The notes below the pieces were generated by a model. The model did not search any database, had not been told where the DNA came from, and saw only the letters and a program-made list of their open reading frames with translations. A program made the translations under genes and the position numbers. A stretch of 64,000 nucleotides of DNA from NCBI GenBank assembly GCA_018350325.1, contig JAEVLN010000002.1, positions 1,680,162-1,744,161 of the forward strand, written 5' to 3'. Positions 44,199 to 54,200 of this stretch are shown here, one piece after another. Numbering within the stretch: position 1 is the stretch's first letter; each line of letters begins with the position of its first letter. This DNA comes from Globodera rostochiensis (Eukaryota > Nematoda > Chromadorea > Rhabditida > Heteroderidae).

Positions 44199-44226
44199 GT
44201 ACACGCTTGTTTAAATATTATTTCAG
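44199..44226 (+). other. possible 28-bp intron
   Basis: GTACAC to TTATTTCAG between the helicase and transposase-like parts. Very short, but both ends match splice consensus. If used it would join helicase-like and transposase-like sequence. Confidence 0.3.
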
Positions 44227-44551
44227 ACATCCTCAATTTAGTTTGGATTCTGCCAATTTCCAAAGAATTGATTGCTGAATCGTTTCTGGCGTGCGGAATG
44301 ACGAAGGAAATTGATGGACAACATGATAAGCAAATTCATGTTTTCAAGGTGGTTTAATATTTGTTTAGCTTTTAAAATTGGTTTTAAAGCCGCATGGTGC
44401 CATTCCAAATGGGCTTGCCATATTGCAGCAACGTCGAGAAGAAGCCGCTGTTTTAAGAGGGGTGGAAGAAATTGATTTGGGAGAGGATGATCAAAGCGAT
44501 CTTTCGATTGATACCACTTTAAATGATGATCACCAACATGTTGATTGTTAA
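44227..44551 (+). pseudogene. pogo-like transposase, C-terminal remnant
   Basis: Reads WILPISKELIAESFLACGM, then DGQHDKQIHVFK, the end of the DDE domain in pogo/Tigger-type transposases (helix, ESFxxCGI, then DGxxD and IHxF). A 41-bp GT-AG gap (44349-44389) is followed in phase by KPHGAIPNGLAIL and an acidic tail ending at TAA (44549-44551). The catalytic DDD residues are not in this segment. It sits 300 bp from a pogo-like transposon end. Whether the helicase lies inside the transposon or was truncated by it is open. Confidence 0.6.
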
Positions 44552-44683
44552 AATTTTACAGTTGTTGAGAATATATCGAGCAAATTTATAAAAAAATGCT
44601 AATCAACAAAGCTTTTGTTTTTTAAATAAAAACCAAATTTACATGTTCTCTGAATACCTAATTTGTAAAAAAGTGTTGAACAA

Positions 44684-44818
44684 TAGAAGACCCCCCTCAA
44701 TTAGAAGACCCCACCCCCTAATAGAAGACCCCTTTGGAGAGGGGTTGAACAATAGAAGACCCCCCTCAATTAGAAGACCCCCCCCCTAATAGAAGACCCC
44801 TTTGGAGAGGGGTTGAAC
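44684..44818 (+). repeat. subterminal repeats, 68-bp tandem pair
   Basis: Two copies of a unit of about 68 bp each carry three TAGAAGACCCC motifs and the self-complementary CCCCTTTGGAGAGGGG. Repeated subterminal motifs are common binding sites for transposases. Confidence 0.8.
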
Positions 44819-44857
44819 AATAGAAGACCCGGGTCTTCTATTTGAGGAAATACGGTA
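44819..44857 (+). repeat. palindrome and right end of the pogo-like element
   Basis: A perfect 24-bp palindrome centred on GACCCGGGTC (44819-44842) is followed by TTTGAGGAAATACGG and TA. In reverse, TACCGTATTTCCTCAAATAG is a recurrent end of pogo-like DNA transposons, with TA as target duplication. The matching left end was not found upstream of the helicase. Confidence 0.6.
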
Positions 44858-44971
44858 ATTATAATTTGGTGCATTGTTATTATGTTTTTTTTGTTTAACA
44901 AATATTTTTATGTGTTTTTTATTTGCATTTTATGCTATAAATGTTTGTTACTTTTTTTATAATTTTTTTAG

Positions 44972-45137
44972 AGAATATTTACAAACAGATATCCTTAATG
45001 TTGTCTTTATGCCTTATTTTAAGCATGCACTTAATTTTTTAAATTCTCAAGATTTTAGTATTGTTTTAGAATCAGTTCATAATTATATTACTTTGGATTT
45101 AACGACGTTGCTAAAAAAGAGCAGGGTTCTTCCATAA
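44972..45137 (+). CDS. candidate exon, 54 codons
   Basis: TATAATTTTTTTAG precedes a frame open to TAA reading LQTDILNVVFMPYF, LNSQDFSIVLESV, then LTTLLKKSRVLP. Composition is AT-rich but the sequence is balanced and helical. GCAG/GGTT near 45123 offers no good donor, so it could be a terminal exon. It starts 115 bp after the transposon end. Confidence 0.35.
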
Positions 45138-45152
45138 TCCATTAGAATAAAA

Positions 45153-45480
45153 GAGAGAGTCAGACGGCGAGAGTAATTTGAACATAAACGCACCCCATCT
45201 AAAATTTTTTTGGTTTACTTTTTGGAACATTTTTTTTTCGAAGAAATAGTGTGATAAAAAGAGAGAGTCAGACGGCGAGAGTAATTTGAACATAAACGCA
45301 CCCCATCTAAAATTTTTTTGGTTTACTTTTTGGAACATTTTTTTTCGAAGAAATAGTGTGATAAAAAGAGAGAGTCAGACGGCGAGAGTAATTTAAACAT
45401 AAACGCACCCCATCTAAAATTTTTTTTTGGTTTACTTTTTCATATTTTTTGAAGAAATAGTGTGATAAAAAGAGAGAGTC
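45153..45480. repeat. tandem repeat, period 104-108 bp
   Basis: Three units starting GAGAGAGTCAGACGGCGAGAG (45153, 45261, 45368) and the beginning of a fourth (45472). Each contains ATAAACGCACCCCATC and GGTTTACTTTTT. Units differ mainly in T-run length. Minus-strand frames here are repeat artefacts. Confidence 0.9.
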
Positions 45481-46238
45481 AGAACAAGAATTCACATTAC
45501 CATGCAATTAATCACATTAACCTTCTTATTCTAATCACTTCCATTACATGGCATGAACATAAAAATTATATTTGGCATAATTTCTAAATCAATTTATTAA
45601 CCATTTTGTGCAAAAAATTTCATAGACTTTGAGTGCTCATCGCCACACACATACAACCAATTCAAATAAAATAATACAAATACTAAAACATTAAAAAAAT
45701 GTCAAAAAAGACTTTTGACTAAAAATGCATAAGGTATAACACAACAAAAACTAAGACCTGTTATTTGTTATTTCACGATTTTTCCATTATGCATTCGCAT
45801 TTTAAAAATTATTTATCGTTTACTAAATATATTTAAATAAAACAACTTCTTTTAGTGCCTTTTAAGCATTAAATCTCGCGAAATGGAAGGTTTTGAGCGA
45901 AATTCACTATCTTATTTTTATTAGCTTGTACACCATTTTGCGATTTAAATATTTTTTCTAAATCAAATAAGCACACGCAAATTATAATTATTAATTTATT
46001 TGCAATTTTTCATAACTTCGTTTTTCTAAAATTCATATTTAACAAATTAATGTTTGAGCTGTTGCTTTAAGCTGGTTATTTGTTTTTTATTTTATTTATT
46101 TAATTTTATTATTTATTTTCTTCATTGAGGATGCAAATTATCAGTTTAGAGTAATTGATAAATAAGTCTTATTATGCTGCATTTTGAAGCTCTGTTGTTG
46201 AAGTCATCCATGTCGCTAGTTTAGCCCACCCTACTTGA
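45481..46238. other. AT-rich stretch, no gene recognised
   Basis: A/T tracts; a minor GC patch at 45625-45655 (CATCGCCACACACATAC). Nothing identifiable. Confidence 0.4.
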
Positions 46239-46334
46239 GAAGAACTCAAGTTCTGCGACCATCTCGCCGTGAAGTACGGCTATTCTTGCCTTAAGTCCTT
46301 TAAGGAGTATCGAGCACTGCCCTCGGCGTTGTAG
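46239..46334 (+). CDS. candidate exon, 31 codons
   Basis: GC-rich islet open to TAG, reading LKFCDHLAVKYGYSCLKSF, then YRALPSAL. A GTAGAC donor overlaps the stop, and acceptor-like TTGAG and CTCAAG lie at its start. It immediately precedes repeat family J. Unrecognised. Confidence 0.35.
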   Translation, partial: EELKFCDHLAVKYGYSCLKSFKEYRALPSAL

Positions 46335-46369
46335 ACTAATTATAAATACTAAGTGTTTTTTTATTATCT

Positions 46370-47300
46370 ACTCTTTACACGCGCCAAAATTGAAAAATAT
46401 GAGAAGTTCTATGCATTCTCTTGCACTAAAAATAAAAAAGAATTATTTCACTCGCAAAATTGTTAAATTTGATAATTGTTTTTATTAATCAAATCGAAAA
46501 TAAAATATATAAATCGACTCTGCTTGTCTAATGTAACAAACAAAGAATAACGATAAAACGTTTTAAATTGGACTTACAAATTAGTTCATTTAAATTACAT
46601 AATTTACAATAAATAAATCCTTTAATTCGAGAATAAAAATTATTAAATTTTATTCTTTTTCTCTGCTCTCTTACAAATTAGATGAATAAGTAATGCATTT
46701 ATTTTATGATTTTATAGATAAAAATAATGATTTAATTTTGTGAATTCGGCATATGATAGCATTATAACTGCTTAAAAAATTAAAATAATAAAAACATAAA
46801 TTGGCTAGTCTTTTTTTAGTATATTTGATTTTTTTATAATTAGATAAAACCCGGAAATTTGGTCATAAATTTAATTTCATAAATTATACGTGCTTATGGG
46901 TCATCAAATATAACGGAGTATAAAATTTGTATTAAATAATTGAAGTTAAAAATTACTAAATATTTTGTTGTTAAATGGTATGTTAAGTTATGTTGCGTAG
47001 CGCTTTGGTTTCATTTTTAATTTGGTCTCGATTCTTTAAGATCAACAATTCTAATTTTTTACGTTGTTTTACTATACATATTGTTAATTAGCTAATATGG
47101 TTTTATTATTAATTTGAAAGTATTCTTCAACTGCGACCTGCACTTCCATTCCCATCACGGAATGGGTGGCTTTATGTATATGAAGGCAATATTTGTGCTT
47201 CATAATTTTGTTATTTTAAATGATTTTGAATATTCATTCATTTATTTACATTTTGAAAATATTTATGTAGCCTTTTCTGGCCATTTGGCTATGTTAAAAT
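46370..47300 (+). repeat. dispersed repeat family J, copy 1
   Basis: About 930 bp matching 53304-54200: ATGAGAAGTTCTATGCATTC, TTTTTCTCTGCTCTCTT, GAATTCGGCAT-TGATAGC, GTTATGTTGCGTAGCGC. Near 47115-47200 both copies keep a coding-like segment (FNCDLHFHSHHGMGGF here): of three substitutions two are synonymous in that frame. Downstream the frame is lost in copy 2. Confidence 0.9.
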
Positions 47301-48264
47301 AAAAAGCAAAATTTTTTAAACGATTAATAAAAGATTATTAAAAATAACAAATGAAGTTTACCATGTTTTATTTAAAATAAATGTTGTTTACAATAAATTT
47401 TTCACAGAAAACTTTTGAATATACTTTCTTAGTTCTTATATTATTTTTTTATAATATCATTATCAATAAAAAGTGTGACTAAATCGTGCTTCTCGCAAAT
47501 CAGCTATGCAACAAAAATGTGCCCTTTATTTGATACAAAACTTTGTGCTTGTTGTTGATATAATTATTTAGTCTGAATTATTTCAAATCATTTCAGGGTT
47601 TCTTCGATGTGCTCTATTGTTGTTGTTTTTTTTTGGTTGTTATAATTTATTTTATTTTTGAATTGATCGTTTATAAAACTTAAAAGAAGAAGCTGAATAA
47701 ATTTTTCTTAATTCTAAATAACATTTATACATTTAAAATATACTTATAATAAGCTGCAAAGATATAATGAGTTATGATCATTTTTTTCTACAACCCTATC
47801 AGTTTTTATTTATTTATTTATTTAAAAGACAAAATTTTAATTTGTATTCATAAGTAATTAATTATAAATCAAAGTATTCAAAAATATCAGGCTCTTATAA
47901 AAAAAACAAAATCTTTTAGGTCCATTTAACAAGGAGGATCGTCGTGAATCTTGAATAAAATTTCATCGATAAATGTTGTTTTTGCACAACTAAAATCTCA
48001 TAAAAGTAGTATTATTATTTAGTTGCTTTGTTTAACAATTAAAGATTATTTTGTTTTGCATAATGGCCAAAAAACAAAAGTGTATTATATTTTTAATTAA
48101 ACATAAAATTCTTTGAAATGACATAAGTTGATCTCTTCTTGTAGTGGGAAATTCAAATTTTAAATTCTTTTTTTAAGTTTTTTGCAATTACGACTGCTAC
48201 TTTTTTTTACTACTTTACTTTTTTTTAATTTTCTGCCTTAAGTATTTCGAGTCAATTGATTTGA
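47301..48264. other. AT-rich stretch with weak islets
   Basis: 47480-47550: frame with KSCFSQISYATKMCP and a CACC end. 47597 onward: good acceptor ATCATTTCAG then GGTTTCTTCGATGTG. 47920: TCTTTTAG then FNKEDR-like frame. All too weak for separate calls. Confidence 0.3.
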
Positions 48265-48402
48265 TTTGGTTTTGAGATTGTATCTGGCTTGGCGCGTAAT
48301 CCCGAACGATTTAAATTTTTTTATAACCAACAAGAGATAGGGAAATCGTTTTGGAAAGCAAAATCCCGGATCATCATCCTGCTGTGTCGGCTGTGCAATT
48401 GA
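48265..48402 (+). CDS. candidate exon, 45 codons
   Basis: Open from TGA to TGA, reading FEIVSGLARNPERFKFF, then NQQEIGKSFWKAKSRIIIL. Aromatic and basic, well balanced, unlike AT chance frames. The 3' part lies in a 31-bp tandem duplication. The minus frame 48238-48429 overlaps. Not recognised. Confidence 0.3.
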   Translation, partial: FGFEIVSGLARNPERFKFFYNQQEIGKSFWKAKSRIIILLCRLCN

Positions 48403-48433
48403 CATCATCCTGCTGTGTCGGCTGTGCAATTGC
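48372..48433. repeat. 31-bp tandem duplication
   Basis: CATCATCCTGCTGTGTCGGC...AATTG occurs twice in perfect tandem (48372-48402 and 48403-48433). Confidence 0.95.
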
Positions 48434-49056
48434 AGTATTAGAAGATTAATTATGATTTAATCATTATTTAATGCCAGTTATTATTGGTTTTGTTAAATTT
48501 AAAAAAATTCTCAAATAAATTTTCAATAGTTAAATAAACTATTTATAAAAAAGTAAAATTTATAGATTAAAATTTAATTTAAATTTAATCCTTAGCATCC
48601 ATTATTAAGCTTTTGAATTAATTTTACATTGCGTTTTGGTTTAATTATAATTTTTTTAATAATCATTATTTAATGCCAGTTTTTAGTAGCTCATTCCCCT
48701 TAGTGCGATCATTTATTTTTTATTTTATTTTTTATTTGATACCCAAATTTTGGATATGGAAATACAAAACTCTATAATTGGTTTTTTACTTTTTATTTCT
48801 TTACATTCCAATCATTAATTACGTCTCATTTTAAGGTAATAAATTTCTTCTTTTTGAAGAAAAATTGTTATATTTAAACAATCTACTGTACGGCAAAGTT
48901 AAAATAAATTCTGAAGCTTTTGCAAAAAATAATAATAACCTGCATCGAAATATTGTGTATGCGTCACGGCTGTGTAATATTTTTGACTTCTTTAATTTTT
49001 TAAACGTTGTAAATATTTTATAAATAATAAATCTATAAGCAATTACTTATAGTTAT
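48434..49056. other. AT-rich stretch, no gene recognised
   Basis: A phrase around TTAATGCCAGTT occurs at 48469 and 48672. Otherwise A/T tracts. Confidence 0.35.
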
Positions 49057-49176
49057 ATGGGATTATTGACTTCTCTGCGTCGCAAGGAACCACGCAATAT
49101 TTTATTTTTAAACACATATTTTTTATTGGCATATGAAATACTTTATTCGAATTTTGTTAATGATATGATCCAATAA
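49057..49176 (+). CDS. short ATG ORF, 39 codons
   Basis: ATGGGA start; reads MGLLTSLRRKEPRN, then a hydrophobic and acidic tail. GC-rich at the start only. No splice pair. Unrecognised. Confidence 0.25.
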   Translation: MGLLTSLRRKEPRNILFLNTYFLLAYEILYSNFVNDMIQ

Positions 49177-49791
49177 TCAGGGTCGGCAAACAATAAAGAA
49201 ATTCGTTATCAATATGAGAGTTAAAATTATTTTAAAAAAAACTTAATTATTTTTAAAAGGACAAATAAAATAAATGAAATGACAAATATAAAAATAACAA
49301 TGACATAAATAAAATTTAATTGAAATTGTGAGAAATGAAGAAAATATCAAAAAATAAATTTGAGAAACAAAGTGACATTATAATTTTAAATTACATTTAA
49401 AATAGTAAATATGAATAAAAATAAAATAAGAAGTTAAAGCAACAAAATGAAGAATACTGTAAAATGAATAAGCTATACCAAAATAAGTTATTGGATGGAA
49501 AAAAGACCAGAAAATCATTCCGGGAATTTCCGCAATCAAAACGCTATTAATGAAAGAAAATAAATAAAATAAATTAAATTTATAGTATGTTTTATAACAT
49601 TTATTTATTAATTTTGCGTTATTATATATTTGTCTAAAAGATCAAAGGTGATTGCGGTACAAAAAAGGGCATCGGAAAAGCAAGAGCAATTGATTAAAAA
49701 TATTTTTTAGGTGTGCGTGTTTCCGCACATATAAATAATAAGTTAAATTAAATTAAATTTGTGTAAATCAAACAGAAAAAAAAATTGTTAA

Positions 49792-49929
49792 TTAAAAGAC
49801 AGAAAAGAGAAAAAAAACAATCGCGGATTAAAAGCATTATTTTATACCCCGTTCAATAAGGAGCAAGATTGTTTTATGAACAATCGCACCGATTGGGCGG
49901 CAAAGATAAAAAATGTTATTTTGATCTAA
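49792..49929 (+). CDS. candidate exon, 45 codons
   Basis: Open from TAA to TAA; the GC-rich part reads RGLKALFYTPFNKEQDCF, then MNNRTDWAAKIKNVI. No strong splice pair. Balanced composition. Unrecognised. Confidence 0.3.
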   Translation, partial: LKDRKEKKNNRGLKALFYTPFNKEQDCFMNNRTDWAAKIKNVILI

Positions 49930-50550
49930 AGAAATTATAAAATAGTAAAACAAATATTTTTTCAATTTTTGTGATAAAATATATAAAAAATAAATAGACA
50001 ATATTTTGTTTTTCATAGTAATTATTGATTTATTGCTAAAATTATTTTAAAGTATATTTTTATATCATTATTTTAATAAACTTACGCATCTAATCATTTT
50101 TTCCAAAACTATTATGGTAGTTGAACAAAACCCTCCCAAATTCGTAAAATTATTTCAAATACTTGCATTTACTATTTATTGAATTTATTATTTGTTTACT
50201 CTTAATTTATCATACGACGCAATTACCCGCGGAATTTAATTGATAAATAAGTTGATATTGATATTTAAGAATAAACATATTACATAAAGGGAAGTATATA
50301 GAAATAAAAAAGCAAATCGTATAAAAGCTAAAATTGAAATAAAAATCTAGCAAGCTGATAATATAACATCAAGTTTATTTCAATTTCATTTATATAACAA
50401 GTTATGAATACAAATGAATTAATTGCTTCAGAAATATTTAATATTTGTCAGAACTAAAACATAAAAAAACAAATTGCATAACAAAAATTAAGATAAAAAT
50501 ATCATACAACACGTCAAGCAGAGACGGAGGGCGGGTCCACTATTTTTGCA

Positions 50551-50587
50551 TAAGCCTAAGCCTAGGGTGGCTTAGGCCTAAGCCTAA
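50551..50587. repeat. short telomere-like hexamer tract, inverted
   Basis: TAAGCCTAAGCCTA followed by GGGTGG and then CTTAGGCCTAAGCCTAA. TTAGGC/GCCTAA is the usual nematode telomere hexamer. Only about two units in each orientation are present, so it may be coincidence or a healed break. Confidence 0.4.
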
Positions 50588-51449
50588 TTAACCCCTAAGT
50601 CTCTAACTTTCCCCGAGTTATTCTATCCGGCTTTGGTGTTACTTAAAAAATTGGTTTTCCTTAATTTTCAAAAATTTTCTTTCAAATTAGTGTCGCATAT
50701 TCCAGTGTCGCATTTTCTGGTGTCTCATTTTCCGGGAGCCTAAAAAAAGACTAGTATTACTGATGTTTTACTTAATTATATTTTAAAACTTTTTCAAAAA
50801 TGGATAGTTACAATGAGCACATCAAAGGCCATTTCAATACTTTGGCTTTTAAAATCATTAACTATGTAAAACGCTGAATTGAACATTTCATCCTTTTATT
50901 AATAGCGTTTTAATTTTCATATATATTTAACGTAGATATCTATTAGGAAATAATTTTATAGATATTAAGTTTAATTTAAAATTAAACACTTTATTTGTCG
51001 ACGTAGGCCGCTCCGTCCTAGTGTGATTTCAAACACGAAAACACTTTTTTTAGTAATTTTAATGGTTTTCTCGGCAACATTCTTTTAAAACTTATTTTAT
51101 GTTAAGCCTTATTTTAATTTCTATTACATTTACCTAAATTTGATTTTCTTATTAGATATAGTATTATTTTATTTTAATAAATAAACTATAAAATCAAATG
51201 TTATAAATAATATTAATTTTTGGACTTTTTATCAAACTTTTAAAATTTTAGAAAATTTCCCTAATTTTTACTCATAAGTTTTATCCATAGTTGCCTTTCA
51301 TCAATTATTATTAAAATTGACGTCTTAATATGTTTTATATTTGATTTTTAAAATAATATTGATTACGTTTAAATATTTTTGATTTTTAATTTAGTTTTAT
51401 ATTCCTTAATTATCACTTTTGATTATTTTTGTTAATATTTCTATTTCAG
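50588..51449. other. AT-rich stretch with one islet
   Basis: 50690-50745 repeats TGTCGCAT-TTCC-GTGTC phrases. 51000-51040 is GC-rich (GACGTAGGCCGCTCC) and open on plus for about 38 codons including RRRPLRPSVISNTK. Nothing recognised. Confidence 0.3.
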
Positions 51450-51460
51450 GCGACGAAACT
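51450..51460 (+). CDS. candidate 11-nt micro-exon
   Basis: TATTTCTATTTCAG then GCGACGAAACT then GTAAAA. Both flanks match splice consensus. Short enough to be coincidence. Confidence 0.25.
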
Positions 51461-51502
51461 GTAAAAAGATCAATTTTTAATAATTAATTAGCTCATTGAC
51501 TA

Positions 51503-51667
51503 AATCAGGGCATGAAATTCCGTTGCCCATTTTTGGCAGTTGTTAATTAAGAGGGCATACGCTACATCGGCCATGAGTTGAATATGTGTTCGATCATCGA
51601 ATACGGCAAGCGGACATGATGCGTAATTGCGTTTCCTTTTTACAAATTCATTAGTAAACTTTATTTT
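51503..51667 (-). CDS. candidate terminal exon, 55 codons
   Basis: Minus-strand frame open for 55 codons to TAG, with a GC-rich core reading ASCPLAVFDDRTHIQLM, then DVAYALLINNCQKW and ATEFHALI. Balanced, with Cys, Trp, His and acidic residues, and longer than the competing plus frame (EGIRYIGHELNMCS). An AATAAAG acceptor is possible at its start. No family recognised. One of the best peptide-like sequences in the window. Confidence 0.4.
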
Positions 51668-52623
51668 CTAAATACCAATGGGATTCAGCAAACTATGTAG
51701 GAAAGTCGAACATTGCGTGCGCGCGTGTTTTTTAGTATATTTTTTTACGTTTATTAAATTTTATTTTTTATTTTCAATATCGAAAAAAAGTTAAATTCAA
51801 CAACCACTTTCAAAGGAAGAATTAAATTCTGAACAGTTTCCTTACATTTTTGTTCAAGTATCGAATTTTTTAAACTCATTTGTAACCATATTTGAGTATT
51901 TTTTTTTTGTCGATCATTTTTAATTGTTTTTAGGTTGGACTCTTTTTCTGCGCAATTATTTGTTTATTTTGTTTAAAGCTATTAGATTTTCGGCTTTTAC
52001 AGTCGGTTTGTATAATTGAACTTCTGATTAGGCTTTTATTTTAACAAGGAATTATTTATAATATTTTATAACTTAAAAAGAATGCAAATAATAATTTATT
52101 TTTAAAGCTTTATATTTTAAATGGTCCGCCATAAAATTATTTATAATATCCCTTTTAGTCCGTTATTTTTTACGCATAAATTAATATCAAATTCTAAATT
52201 ATATTGTTTACGACACATTCTACATATTATATTCAATGCAATCGGTTTGATTTAAAATGCTATTAAATATCTACAAAGAATTAAATTCTGTATTTGTAAT
52301 ATATTTTAGTAAAACTAAATGAAATTATTAAACGTTTTGTTATGGTAAATGTTTATATAATTAACACAAAAATTCATAAAATTTTAATTATTGACTATCT
52401 GGGCCATCCACTTGAATATTAATCAATGATTAGTTAACTTTATTGATATTGTTATTTTCTTACATGTATAAATAAATAAGCATAGCAGTAATTTAAATAC
52501 TTAGCGGAGATTTAGATGGTTTTGGATACTACTATTTTATTCTTTTTTTAATAAATGAAACATTTACTAGGTCGTATCATAAAAAGGGCGCTTTTTGACT
52601 TCTCGATAAAAAAAGTCATATAA

Positions 52624-53028
52624 ATATTGGTTGAAGCACCCTATTTTTTTATTGCAATATTCCTATCTGAGTATGGCAACTTTGCTGCTGGGGCCATACT
52701 CTTAGCTTTGCATACCGGCGAGATAAAAATTCCCGAACCGGTTTGGTTAAAATCCAAAAACAGTTTTTCCGGTTGTAAACCGGGTTAGAGTGGAGATAGC
52801 AGCTCGATTCATGCGGTGTAAAAGTAGACAGCTGATTCTGCATCGAATACAAAAAACTGCTTTCGTATCCGACAACTCTTCGTCTTTTATGAATTTTGGC
52901 TTGAAAACGCTTAATATTTTATGTCTTTTTTTGAACAGATAAAACCCATAAAAAATTGAAAATTTGTGGATCTGGGCGCAATTTTTCAATGCAGAATCAG
53001 TTAGGCTATAGACGGGGGTAGAACTCAC
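52624..53028. CDS. coding-like GC-rich block, frame and strand unresolved
   Basis: Plus 52624-52788 (54 codons: EAPYFFIAIFLSEYGNF, then GAILLALHTGEIKIPEP) is membrane-like. Plus from about 52750 to 52956 is open for about 65 codons (KTVFPVVNRVRVEIAARF, RIQKTAFVSDNSSSF). Minus 52747-53028 is open for 93 codons but starts with GTG. CTGATTCTGCAT (52843) recurs inverted at 52989, and ACCGGTTTGG-like motifs repeat, so a foldback repeat may underlie it. Confidence 0.3.
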
Positions 53029-53303
53029 TCAATGCAATCCGGTTTAAAACAGAAAAACCGTTTTTCAACTTTCAAACGCGTTTATTAATATTTTTTTGTT
53101 TGTGTTTTTTCTATTTTGTTTATATTTGCAAAAATTTTAATGTATTTTTTAAAATTTTTTATGTTAGTAAAATTGTAGCGGGTAATCGTATCAAAAATCT
53201 GAGTCGCAATAAGCGCGAATTGGTTTAATTTAATATTATAATATATTTTTCCTTAAGATCTACAAATTATCATGAATCATACGGAGGCATGAGCATCGAC
53301 TAA

Positions 53304-54200
53304 AGACTTTACACTCGTCAAAATTGAAAATATGAGAAGTTCTATGCATTCTCTTGCACTAAAAATAAAAATAATTATTTCACTCGCAAAATTGTTAAAG
53401 ATAATTTTTTTATTTTCGAATCAAAAATAAAATATAAAAATTGACTCTGCTTTTCTAATGTAACAAACAAAAAATAACGAACGTTGGACTTAGTTCATTT
53501 TTCTATAATTTACAATATGTACGCGCAATTGTTTTGGTATAAAATTATAATATTGCAATTTGATAAATAAATCCTTTAATTCAAGAATAAAAATTATTAA
53601 ATTTTATTCTTTTTCTCTGCTCTCTTGCAAATTTTTAGATAAAAATAATGATTTAATTTTGTGAATTCGGCATTTGATAGCATTATAACTGCTTAAAAAA
53701 TTAAAATAATAAATAACACAAATTGGCTAGTCTTTATTATGTTTGTTTAATCATTTTTTAGTATATTTTGATTTTTTTTATAATTAAATAAAATCCGGAA
53801 ATTTGGTCATAAATTTAATTTCATAAATTATACGTGCTTAAAATTGTATTAAATAATTGAAGTTAAAGATGCTAAATATTTTGTTGTTAAATGGTATGTT
53901 AAGTTATGTTGCGTAGCGCGTTGGTTTCATTTTTAATTTGGTCTCGATTCTTTAAGCAACAATTCTGATTCTTTACGTTGTACACTTACTATACATATTG
54001 TTATTATTAGCTAATATGATTTTATTATTAATTTGAAAGTATTCTTCAACTGCGACCTGTACTTCCATTCCCATCATGGAATGGGTGGGTTTATGTATAT
54101 GAAGGCAATATTTGTGATTCATAATTTTGCTATTTTAATTTTGAATAATCAATCATTAATTTACATTTTGAAAATATTTATTAACGTTTTCTGGCCATTT
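53304..54200 (+). repeat. dispersed repeat family J, copy 2
   Basis: Second copy of 46370-47300 with several small insertions and deletions. Confidence 0.9.

Noticed and set aside
45111..45507. Minus-strand frames repeating the same peptide
   Set aside because: Produced by the 104-108-bp tandem array, not a gene.
52624..52788. Resemblance of a hydrophobic frame to NADH dehydrogenase subunit 1 (mitochondrial insert)
   Set aside because: Only a short EY-containing hydrophobic stretch is similar; no adjoining mitochondrial gene sequence is seen.
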